From: CAYJLF01 sp964371055
GTDB lineage: Bacteria; Eisenbacteria; RBG-16-71-46; CAIMUX01
Assembly: GCA_964371055.1 (NCBI GenBank)
Contig: CAYJLF010000019.1
Coordinates: 72,737-136,736, forward strand
Reading direction: 5' to 3'
Length of the DNA: 64,000 bases
The notes under the pieces: generated by a model
What the model was told of the DNA's origin: nothing
The model's database searches: none
The model's input: the letters and a program-made list of their open reading frames with translations, nothing else
Program-made: the position numbers and the translations under genes
Shown here: positions 1 through 7,485 of the stretch, piece after piece
Position numbering within the stretch: the stretch's first letter is position 1
Layout: every line of letters starts with the position of its first letter

Positions 1-1
1 G

Positions 2-598
2 CAGACGGTCTCCTTCTGGGTCCGCAATGAGCTGTGCGAGTCGTGCGCGATGGTGCTGGAGCTGGATCGCGAGGCGCTTCCTCTCGGCTGGACCGCTTCC
101 CTGCAGGGGATGGCCGAGGGGGCGCCGGTCACCTTCGCCGCGGGCGAGGAACGCATGGTCGAGGCGGTCATCCTGCCGGGTGACCCCGGCGTCGGTACGC
201 TCCACGTCGAAGCCTCCCAGTGGACGCAGCAAGGAACACACTTCATCCGCAGCACCGGTGGCCTCGCGCTCACGGTCGACACCGAGATCTCGTCCGTCGA
301 CGGCGACCCCGCGCTGCCGGCCGCGCCTACGCTGGTCACCACGCTCCGCCCGATCGTGCCGCTCCCCGCGCGCTCGCCCGTGACGCTCCGCTTCGATCTC
401 GCCCGGCCACAGGTCGTACGCCTCGAGGTCTTCGATGCCGCCGGCCGTCTCGTCGGCACGCCGTGCGACGAGTCCCGGCCCGCCGGGCGCCACGAGATCT
501 CGTGGGATCGCGACCTGCGTCTCGCCTCCGGGCTCTACTGGGTGCGGATGCGGTCCGAGGAGGGGACGCAGACGCGGAGATTGCTGGTGATGAGGTGA
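2..598 (+). CDS. C-terminal part of a secreted protein with FlgD-like / type IX sorting domain (5' end outside window)
   Basis: The reading frame is open from base 2, so only the last 198 residues are present. An ATG at 50 is internal. The N-terminal part of the fragment looks like a beta-rich extracellular segment with a pair of cysteines. The last ~75 residues have the FlgD Ig-like pattern: a proline-rich lead-in, alternating hydrophobic strands (VTLRFDLA, VRLEVFDAAGRLV), a G-RHEISWD turn, SGLYWVRM, and a short basic tail RRLLVMR. In Bacteroidetes and relatives this kind of domain is the C-terminal signal recognised by the type IX secretion system. The sprA gene at 48.5-55.5 kb fits that reading. 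The function of the missing N-terminal part is unknown. Confidence 0.75.
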   Translation, partial: QTVSFWVRNELCESCAMVLELDREALPLGWTASLQGMAEGAPVTFAAGEERMVEAVILPGDPGVGTLHVEASQWTQQGTHFIRSTGGLALTVDTEISSVDGDPALPAAPTLVTTLRPIVPLPARSPVTLRFDLARPQVVRLEVFDAAGRLVGTPCDESRPAGRHEISWDRDLRLASGLYWVRMRSEEGTQTRRLLVMR

Positions 599-626
599 GT
601 GACGCGGCCGACCGGACGGCGCCGCG

Positions 627-1667
627 CTAGATCCCCAGCGCGAGCTGCTCCCCGGGGATCGGCCCGTTCCTGCGCCGCGCGGGAGGCTCCACGAATCCCG
701 CGCGGCGTCGCAGTTCGGCGAACCGCTGTTCGATCGCGCGCGCCGATCGGCATTCGCGAATCGTCGAAGAGAGGGCATCTCCCGCCAGCGCCGCATACCG
801 CGGCAGCAGGTGCGGGAAGTGCTCCGCGATGATCCGGTGGAAGATCCGCCCCGAGATCGCATCCAGACGCAGCGGCGCGCAGACCGCATCCATCGCCCCG
901 GCATCGCGCGCCGCGGACAGCAGGCGCTCCAGCTCCGCGGCGGAATCGTTGATCCCCGGCATGACCGGCATGACGAAGAGCGCGGTCGGAACCGACGCGC
1001 GGGCGAGCCGGCGGATCGTGTCGAGCCGGATCCTTGGTGAGGGCGCCCGGCCCTCGACCAGGCGGGAGACCCGCGCATCCAGCGTCGTGATCGTGACATT
1101 GACCTGCAGAGGCCGGGTTCGCGCGATCTCCCGCAGCAACTCCAGATCCCGCAGGACGAGCGGGCTCTTGGTCGTGATCGAGAGATCGAGATCGGGGCAG
1201 TCGCAGAGCACCTCCAGGATCGAGCGCGTGACCCCGAACTGCGCCTCGGCCGGTTGGTACGGATCGGTCGCGGTGCCGATCGCCACGGGCCGGTCTCGCA
1301 ACAGCCCCGGCCGCAGCTCATCCCGCAGCACCTGGGCCGAGGAGAGCTTGACGTAGACCCGGCGATCGAAGCCGGCGCACCCCTCCCCCTCCAGGAACGT
1401 GTGGGTGTAGCGCGCGAAGCAGTAGCTGCAGCCGAACGAGCAGCCGCGGTATGGGTTGATCGTCCAGTGGAAGGGCAGCGTCCGATTCGGATTCTCGTTG
1501 AGCAGGCTCTTCGGAAACATCGGCCGGTACTCGATCGCATCGGCCGAGGCCCGCCCCCGCCCGTTCCTCCAAGCCGGAGACGCCCTCCGCGCAGGACTCG
1601 GGACGGCGGGAAATCTCCGCACCGGCGCAGGGGCGAAGAGCCCGGGGTTTCGTGCTGCAGGCCTCAT
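627..1667 (-). CDS. Radical SAM protein, SplB / Rv2578c-PA0069 type
   Basis: The 346-residue protein carries NPYRGCSFGCSYCFARYTH, giving the CX3CX2C cluster at about C76, C80 and C83 that ligates a 4Fe-4S cluster and binds S-adenosylmethionine. The signature NPYRGC...YCFARxTH is typical of the SplB-like Rv2578c/PA0069 family, related to spore photoproduct lyase; its substrate is not established. A longer frame opens at 1778, but its first 37 residues cross a candidate promoter, so I chose ATG 1667. No Shine-Dalgarno precedes it and the predicted transcription start lies almost on the ATG, so translation may be leaderless. ATG 1520 (MFPKSLL) is the alternative. It is convergent with the preceding gene. 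Confidence 0.8.
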   Translation of the reverse strand: MRPAARNPGLFAPAPVRRFPAVPSPARRASPAWRNGRGRASADAIEYRPMFPKSLLNENPNRTLPFHWTINPYRGCSFGCSYCFARYTHTFLEGEGCAGFDRRVYVKLSSAQVLRDELRPGLLRDRPVAIGTATDPYQPAEAQFGVTRSILEVLCDCPDLDLSITTKSPLVLRDLELLREIARTRPLQVNVTITTLDARVSRLVEGRAPSPRIRLDTIRRLARASVPTALFVMPVMPGINDSAAELERLLSAARDAGAMDAVCAPLRLDAISGRIFHRIIAEHFPHLLPRYAALAGDALSSTIRECRSARAIEQRFAELRRRAGFVEPPARRRNGPIPGEQLALGI

Positions 1668-1669
1668 AC

Positions 1670-1703
1670 CGAACAAATGTACGCAACACGACAAAAAGCG
1701 CAA
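1670..1703 (-). promoter_or_regulatory. Candidate promoter overlapping a LexA-like box ahead of the radical SAM gene
   Basis: On the minus strand TTGCGC (1698-1703) and TACATT (1676-1681) are separated by 16 bases, a plausible sigma-70 promoter in a locally AT-rich stretch. The -10 lies inside CGAACAAATGTACG (1670-1683), which differs at one position from the Gram-positive-type SOS box CGAAC-RNRY-GTTYG. Overlap with the -10 is where a repressor site would be expected. A one-mismatch core is common by chance, so the evidence is mainly its position. Confidence 0.4.
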
Positions 1704-1824
1704 GCGGTTTCTTTCGGGGAGGCCCGAGTCGAGAGCAGAAATCACACAACGTACTATTTCATAAGTTGTTACAGGCACAGCTCAATGCACGGTGTGAACC
1801 GCGACGGGACCCGCCTCGTTCCCA

Positions 1825-2760
1825 TCAGGGTCTTTTCGCGCGCCGCACCTCGGGTTCGTCCGCGTCCCCCTGGGCCCAGGCCAGGTACCCCGGTTCCGTC
1901 CCCGCGGGGTGGGTGCAGAGCACGCACGGCCGGCCTTCACGATCGATCGCATGCACCGTCACCGAGCCGATCAGTCCACCCTCGAGCGAGCGCAGGTCCT
2001 CGATCGCTTCCAGGCACGCCTCCTCGACCGACGCGCCCTTCTTCATCGCCATCACCACGGCGCGCGCCGTGCCGGCGCGGATCGTCATCTCCCCCGTGTG
2101 CGTGCAGCCGCAGGCGCCGTAGCGCTGGTCCGCGTAGATCCCGGCGCCGATCACCCCCGAGTCGCCGACCCGCCCCGGATACTTGTAGGCCCAGCCGGAG
2201 CTGCTCACGCCGGCCGCCATCGCCCCCTCGGCATCGATGACGACAGCGATCGTCGTTCCCTTCTCCAGAACGTCCCGGGTGGCCGTCCAGGCGTGCTCCG
2301 CCAGGGCAAGGCTGGGATCCGCCCGGAGAGCTTCGAGCGCGCCGGGCGGGAGGTTCCTTCCGATCCACTCGCGGTGCTCAGCCCGCGCCTCGCCGGTCAC
2401 CATCTCCACCGCCTCCGCCTTGATTTCACGCGCGAACCGGGTGGCCCCCTCACCGACGAGCAAGACGTGCGGGAGGCGTTCCATTACCTGCCGAGCCACC
2501 GAGATGGCATGGAGGTGGCCCCGCAGCGCCGCGACCGATCCGGCGCGCCGGCTCCGGCCATCGATGATCGATGCGTCGCACTCGCTGGCGCCGAGGAGAT
2601 TCGTCCAGCCCCCGCGCCCGACCGAATGGACCGCGGGATCGGCCTCGACCGGCCGGATCGCCGCCTCCACCACGTCGAGTGCCGTCGCGCCGCGCCGGAG
2701 CGCCTCGAGGCCGGATCGAAGCCCGACCTTCCCTTCCTCGTTGACCAGGATGAACACCAC
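1825..2760 (-). CDS. Isoaspartyl peptidase / glycosylasparaginase-family Ntn hydrolase
   Basis: This is a 311-residue member of the asparaginase-2 (Ntn-hydrolase) family, which cleaves asparagine amides or isoaspartyl bonds after autocatalytic maturation. The expected nucleophile is Thr170 in EKGTTIAVV, which becomes the N terminus of the beta subunit. It is followed by the substrate-binding GRVGDSGVIGAG block (about 196-207) and GACGCTHTGE. Overall order and spacing match aspartylglucosaminidase-type enzymes, although the usual His-Asp before the Thr is Gly-Thr here. The start is GTG, with GAGGGAGGGA immediately upstream. No secretion signal is evident, so the enzyme is probably cytoplasmic. 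It is divergent from the GT2 gene. Confidence 0.8.
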   Translation of the reverse strand: MVFILVNEEGKVGLRSGLEALRRGATALDVVEAAIRPVEADPAVHSVGRGGWTNLLGASECDASIIDGRSRRAGSVAALRGHLHAISVARQVMERLPHVLLVGEGATRFAREIKAEAVEMVTGEARAEHREWIGRNLPPGALEALRADPSLALAEHAWTATRDVLEKGTTIAVVIDAEGAMAAGVSSSGWAYKYPGRVGDSGVIGAGIYADQRYGACGCTHTGEMTIRAGTARAVVMAMKKGASVEEACLEAIEDLRSLEGGLIGSVTVHAIDREGRPCVLCTHPAGTEPGYLAWAQGDADEPEVRRAKRP

Positions 2761-2965
2761 TCCCTCCCTCGTGCCGGTTCCCGCTCCCGGATAGTCCGCG
2801 GGTCATGAATGCCGCCGCGACCGCCGATATCTCGAAAGGACGATACCCGATCCGGACGGTTCCGCGATTCGGGGGTTGCGCGGCCGATCCGACGAAACCG
2901 ACAATCCCGGACCGGAAGCGGAATCGAAGCGGGCCATGAGCCCACAGCCAGCCATCGGAGGCCGC

Positions 2966-3844
2966 GTGAGTCTTTCCGTCGTGATCCCGGTCTACAACGA
3001 GGGGGCTTCGGTCGAGGCGACGATCCGGGAGCTGCACGCCGTCCTCCGCGATGCGGCGAGCGGCGTCGGAGCGTACGAGATCACCGTGGTCAACGACGGC
3101 TCGACCGACGACACCGGCCGGATCCTGGCGGAGCAGCGCGAGTCGCTCGAAATCCAGCTCATCACCCATGACCAGAACCGCGGCTACGGCGCCGCCCTCA
3201 AGTCGGGCATCCGCGCCAGCCGGTACGACACCATCGCGATCACCGACGCCGACGGGACCTATCCGAACCACGAGCTCCCGCGGCTCTATCGCGCGCTGGA
3301 AGGCTGCGACATGGTGGTGGGGGCTCGCACCGGGAAGAACGTGCAGATTCCCCTCGTGCGCCGCCCGGCCAAGTGGGTGCTGAACCGACTCGCGGAGCAC
3401 TTGGCCGAAACCCGCATTCCCGATCTGAACTCCGGGCTGCGTCTCTTCCGCCGGGACGAGGCGATCGCGATGTTCGGCCTCCTGCCGAGCGGCTTCTCGT
3501 TCACCACCACAATCACCCTCGCCATGCTCACGACCGACCGACAGGTGCGCTTCCTGCCGATCGATTACCTGAAGCGGGCCGGGCGGAGCAAGATCCGGCC
3601 GATCCACGACACGCTGAACTTCCTTCAGCTCATCCTGCGGACCGTCCTCTACTTCAATCCGCTCAGGATCTTCCTCCCTGTGTCGCTCTTCTTCCTGGTC
3701 GCCTCGATCGCGGTTCTGATCGGCAGCGCGCTCTGGCTCGACAAGATCCTCGACACCACCGTGACGATTCTCTTCGTCGCCTTCGTGCAGATGCTCTCGA
3801 TCGGGATGCTGGCCGACCTGGTGGACAAGCGCAACCGGAGCTGA
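2966..3844 (+). CDS. Family 2 glycosyltransferase, polyprenyl-phosphate (GtrB/DPM1-like) type
   Basis: A GT-A catalytic domain begins at once (SLSVVIPVYNEGASVEATI), with the nucleotide-binding VVNDGSTDDT motif and the acidic metal-binding DADGTYP. Two hydrophobic helices lie at the C terminus, from NPLRIFLPVSLFFL to about MLSIGMLADLV. This architecture is usual for enzymes that load a sugar onto undecaprenyl or dolichyl phosphate at the membrane. GTG 2966 is preferred because GGAGG lies 4 bases upstream and the protein then starts like its family. ATG 2936 would add ten residues but lacks a clear ribosome site. The gene is convergent with the large membrane protein gene, which may use the lipid-linked sugar. 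Confidence 0.82.
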   Translation: MSLSVVIPVYNEGASVEATIRELHAVLRDAASGVGAYEITVVNDGSTDDTGRILAEQRESLEIQLITHDQNRGYGAALKSGIRASRYDTIAITDADGTYPNHELPRLYRALEGCDMVVGARTGKNVQIPLVRRPAKWVLNRLAEHLAETRIPDLNSGLRLFRRDEAIAMFGLLPSGFSFTTTITLAMLTTDRQVRFLPIDYLKRAGRSKIRPIHDTLNFLQLILRTVLYFNPLRIFLPVSLFFLVASIAVLIGSALWLDKILDTTVTILFVAFVQMLSIGMLADLVDKRNRS

Positions 3845-3914
3845 GGCCGGGTTCGCGTGCCGCCGGGCGCTCGCCGCCGGTCGGTCGCCGCTCGCGTCCC
3901 GCCGGCCGATCGCC

Positions 3915-6512
3915 CTATCTCTCGCCCGTCCCCCTAACGATCGCCTTCCCCATCGGCAACCCGTCGTTCGAGTCGCGCAGCGTGAAGAGATCACGCAGCC
4001 GCAGGTTCGGCTCGAAGGGAATCTCGCGCACGAGGACCCGCACGACGTACTCCCCCGGCACGGCATTGGGCTGCACGGGAAGCGTCAGCGGAGCCCGGTA
4101 GACCGCACCCGGTTCCCAGAGGAAGGCCGGATAGTCACCGGCGAGCGGCTCGATGTCGCGCCCGAATCGGTACGCCTCGCCGCGACGGCGCTCGGTCCAG
4201 GTCCGGTAGGCGCGCCCCCAGAACGGATGGTGGAAGCGCTCGCTGGGATAGCGGGTCTCCAGCCGGACGAACGCCGCCACCGGCAGGACGTACGGATCGG
4301 CCGTGCGCCGCCAGTAGCTCTGAATCGTCAGCGGCTCTCCCGGCCGCGCCGAACTCCCCTCATCGAACGAGATGCCAATCAACTCCAGCCCGCCGACGAC
4401 CGGACCGGTCCAGGCGGTCGCTCCGAGGCGTGCGGCCAGTTCAGGGCGCGCGGCGGCCTCCGCCTCCTCGCGGGTGAGGACGACGAAGGGATGGACCAGG
4501 CTGTCCGCGTCGACCCACCCGGGGCCGGGATCGACAAAGCGGTAGATCTCTACGTCATCACGGTCATAGACCGGAGCAAAGAGATCGGGAGATCCCCGGA
4601 ACTTCTCCCGCTGGGCCGGGAAGACCGCGGGATCGACCGGCGCGTAGTAGAAGAACTGCCGGTGGCGGAATCCGTGGTAGAGGAGCACGAACGAGGCGTC
4701 GTACTTCCGCAGCAGCCGCACCGTCTCCCCGGCGGAGACGAGCGGGTTGAGGATGGCGCGCGCATCCTGGATCCGCTCCACGGTGCGCTCATCGGCCGGC
4801 GAAGAGTGTTGGCCGAAAGGCGCGATGGCGAAGTGACGGCTGTGGGCCGGCACGAGGTAGCTGGTGATCGGATCGGTCACGACGACCCGCGGCCCGGGCT
4901 CGATGCGATCGAGCTCGGCCAGGGCGCGCTGCACCGCGGGCAACTCGTGCCACGCCTCGGCCTGACGCATCGGCCCACCGCCCCGCCGCGCGGCATCCCG
5001 AACATGCCACGCGCCGGCGGCGATGAGAGACAGGATGACCACGCAGGCGGCGAGGCGCGGCCCGGACCGCGCGGCCCGCGGCCCACCCCGCGACCCTCCT
5101 CCATCTCCCCGCCACCGACGGATGCCCCAGACCATCCACCACCCCAGCACGGCGAAATGCGGAACCACGAGGAGAAGTCGGAAGAGGACCGAGTGACCGT
5201 GCGCTGATTCGATGACGCGGACCGCCAGGGGGTTCAGCACGATCGCGAGCGCCACCCAGGTCGAGATGCAGAGAAACGCCGCGTCCCTTCCGGCGCGGAG
5301 GTTGCGCGCCAGCGGGATCGTCAGGAGGATGCCGAGCGCGCCCAGCGGTCCGTACCACGCCCAGAGGTGGCGCGGAGCAAGCACCGCCCAATTGCCCCAC
5401 AGGTAGAGGAGTCCCTGCGCATGATCGAAGAGCGGGTTCGCAGTCGAATAGCTCTCCGCGAGCTTGAGCGCCAGAAAGGGCAGGAGAACGCCGAGGGCGG
5501 CGAAGGGGAGCGCGATCAGAGTCCTCCGCGTCCGGCGATCGGTCTCCCGGAGCAGCGCCCAGCCCCACGCGCAGGCGCCGAGCGAGACCAGATACTGCGC
5601 GGCCGAAAGGACGTGGATCCCCAGGAGGATCGGCGCCGCGGCCAGCGCCAGACCGAGCGCGTGGCGTCGCGCCCCGTTGACTCCATCGAGCCACAGCGCC
5701 ACCGCCCACAAGCCGACGAAGCCGTAGATCCACCCGATCCGGCTGGCGTAGGCCAGGTTGTTGATCCAGTTCTGTCCGGTGAAGAAGGTCCCGGCGACCA
5801 GGAAGAAGAGGCCGGCCAGGGCGCTCGGCGCGGAAGAGAGGAGGCGACGCAACGCGACGAAGACCACCCAGAGGGCGAGCGGCGCCAGCACGACCGGGAG
5901 GTGGCGCCACATCGCGGCGGCCGGCGCTCCGGTCAGCCGGCAGAGGACCGCGCCGACGAGATGGAAGACGCCGCGCCGCGGATCGGACGCCAGGTCGGCC
6001 ACGTCGGCGAAGGCGCCGGAGGCCAGGTCGATCCTTCCGCTCAGAAGCATCCGCTGCACGTAGGCGACGAAGTCGAGCGAGTCGTGCATGAAGCCGAGGC
6101 TGCCCCCTTCGTAGAGCATGGCCAGCGCGGCGAAAAGGATGACCGGCGCGGCCCAGAGAGAACCGGATCGTCCCCCCGGAGGAGCGAGGAGGTCGGCGCC
6201 CGGTCCGGTCCGATCCGATCGCGAACCGCTCGAGGCCCGGCGCCGGAGAACGGCCGCGAGGTCCATCACCGCGAGCAGCAGGGTCAGAGCGATCCAGAGG
6301 CCGACCGCGAATTCGAGCGTCGGCCGGATCGCCAGGGCGAGCAGGTAGACCAGTCCCGCAATCCCGGCGCTGAGCAGAAACGAGGGAAGGACCCGCTCGC
6401 CCGGCCCCAGGCGGTCCCACAGAAGGCGTGAGCGCCGCGCCAGAAGCGCACCCGGCAGCAACAGGAGCGCGGCCGCCACGAACCAGAAGAGGAGGAGCCG
6501 CAGCGGAGTCAA
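3915..6512 (-). CDS. Large multi-pass membrane protein, probable GT-C / GT39-like glycosyltransferase with C-terminal beta domain
   Basis: The protein is 865 residues. The first ~500 are dominated by a dozen or so hydrophobic helices, with an acidic luminal loop near the start (EGGSLGFMHDSLDFVAYVQRML) that resembles the first loop of GT-C enzymes. After the last helix come a soluble alpha/beta segment and a C-terminal beta-sandwich-like segment (EPLTIQSYWRR ... YVVRVLVRE). The start is TTG 6512, preceded by AGGA that overlaps the stop of the upstream flippase-like gene, so the two are probably translationally coupled. The membrane topology and the adjacent GT2 suggest use of a lipid-linked donor. 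I recognise no catalytic signature, so the activity is inferred. Confidence 0.6.
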   Translation of the reverse strand: MTPLRLLLFWFVAAALLLLPGALLARRSRLLWDRLGPGERVLPSFLLSAGIAGLVYLLALAIRPTLEFAVGLWIALTLLLAVMDLAAVLRRRASSGSRSDRTGPGADLLAPPGGRSGSLWAAPVILFAALAMLYEGGSLGFMHDSLDFVAYVQRMLLSGRIDLASGAFADVADLASDPRRGVFHLVGAVLCRLTGAPAAAMWRHLPVVLAPLALWVVFVALRRLLSSAPSALAGLFFLVAGTFFTGQNWINNLAYASRIGWIYGFVGLWAVALWLDGVNGARRHALGLALAAAPILLGIHVLSAAQYLVSLGACAWGWALLRETDRRTRRTLIALPFAALGVLLPFLALKLAESYSTANPLFDHAQGLLYLWGNWAVLAPRHLWAWYGPLGALGILLTIPLARNLRAGRDAAFLCISTWVALAIVLNPLAVRVIESAHGHSVLFRLLLVVPHFAVLGWWMVWGIRRWRGDGGGSRGGPRAARSGPRLAACVVILSLIAAGAWHVRDAARRGGGPMRQAEAWHELPAVQRALAELDRIEPGPRVVVTDPITSYLVPAHSRHFAIAPFGQHSSPADERTVERIQDARAILNPLVSAGETVRLLRKYDASFVLLYHGFRHRQFFYYAPVDPAVFPAQREKFRGSPDLFAPVYDRDDVEIYRFVDPGPGWVDADSLVHPFVVLTREEAEAAARPELAARLGATAWTGPVVGGLELIGISFDEGSSARPGEPLTIQSYWRRTADPYVLPVAAFVRLETRYPSERFHHPFWGRAYRTWTERRRGEAYRFGRDIEPLAGDYPAFLWEPGAVYRAPLTLPVQPNAVPGEYVVRVLVREIPFEPNLRLRDLFTLRDSNDGLPMGKAIVRGTGER

Positions 6513-6519
6513 AGGATCC

Positions 6520-7485
6520 TCACCTCGAACCCGAGCGCGGCAGGACGCGGTGTAGGAAAGGGAGTCCGACCAGGGCCGGGATCCAGTAGCCGAAGAGCGA
6601 GTAGAGGAGTCCCACCCCGAGGGAGACCTCCTGCGGGGCATGACAGGCGAAGAGCGCGATGATCGCGGCGTCGCGCGTCCCCATCCCGCTCAGGGTGAGA
6701 GGCAGAAGGCCGACGAAGATCGCCAGGGGGAGCGCCCCCGAAGCGAAGACGAGCGGGACCTCGATCCCCAGCGCCCGGTAGCAGAAGACCGTCTGCACCA
6801 CGCTCGCCATCCAGTTCAGGAAGGTCCAGAGGAGCACGACCAGAAGGAGCGACGGGCTCCGTCCCAGGCGCCGCAGCGATTCCAGCACGGGGTCGAGCTT
6901 CGCGCGCAGGCGAGCGGGTAGCGGCAGGCGAAAGCGAACGAGCGCCACGATGACGACCAGTCCACCGACCAGCCCGAGCCCGGCAACCAGCGCGAGCCGG
7001 TACCGCTCGAAGGCCAGGCACCCGCCGAGCGCCAGCGCCAGCAGCACCAGCACGTCGAGCACCCGCTCCGCCAGCACGCTTCCCACCACCAGGCCGACCG
7101 GGACGCGGTCTTTGAGGTAGTAGGCCTTCATCAGATCGCCCGCCTTCGACGGCGTGATCGTTCCCATCGGCCAGGCGGCCATGATCATGGCGACGCAGTC
7201 GCGGAACGAAACGTCGTGTCCGAGCGAGAGAAGCATGCGGCGCCAGCGCAGCGCGGAAAAGAGCGGAAAGGTGAAGGTGAGGGCGAACGCGGCGACCAGC
7301 CACTTGAAGTCGGCCCCCGCCAGGGTCGCCAGCACATTCGCGTAGTCGATCCGGCGGAAGAGGAGGTAGAAGACGCCCGCCGTGACGACGGCGAAGATGA
7401 GAAGCCGCAGCCGCCCCCGCCCGCGCGCCCGGATGCGGGCGAGCAGCGCCTCGGGGCGATCCGGGAGTTCCGGGACGCCGCTCAC
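6520..7485 (-). CDS. LPG_synthase_TM / UPF0104-type membrane protein (flippase-like), copy 1
   Basis: The 321-residue protein has about eight hydrophobic helices. It also has the family landmarks: an FRRIDYANVLATLAG lead, LRWRRMLLSLG, a MGTITPSKAGDLMKAYYLK block (about 127-145), and a late LSGMGTRDAAI. The domain is shared with the membrane half of lysylphosphatidylglycerol synthase (MprF), where it moves lipid across the bilayer, and with archaeal AglD-like proteins. There is no MprF synthase domain. The GTG start overlaps the upstream stop (GTGA), and its own stop leads into the TTG of the 865-residue protein. A role in moving a lipid-linked sugar is inference. Confidence 0.75.
   Translation of the reverse strand: MSGVPELPDRPEALLARIRARGRGRLRLLIFAVVTAGVFYLLFRRIDYANVLATLAGADFKWLVAAFALTFTFPLFSALRWRRMLLSLGHDVSFRDCVAMIMAAWPMGTITPSKAGDLMKAYYLKDRVPVGLVVGSVLAERVLDVLVLLALALGGCLAFERYRLALVAGLGLVGGLVVIVALVRFRLPLPARLRAKLDPVLESLRRLGRSPSLLLVVLLWTFLNWMASVVQTVFCYRALGIEVPLVFASGALPLAIFVGLLPLTLSGMGTRDAAIIALFACHAPQEVSLGVGLLYSLFGYWIPALVGLPFLHRVLPRSGSR

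Noticed and set aside
2450..4066. 538-codon minus-strand open frame across the asparaginase start and GT2
   Set aside because: Arg/Asp/Glu-rich shadow without domain similarity, overlapping two well-supported genes.
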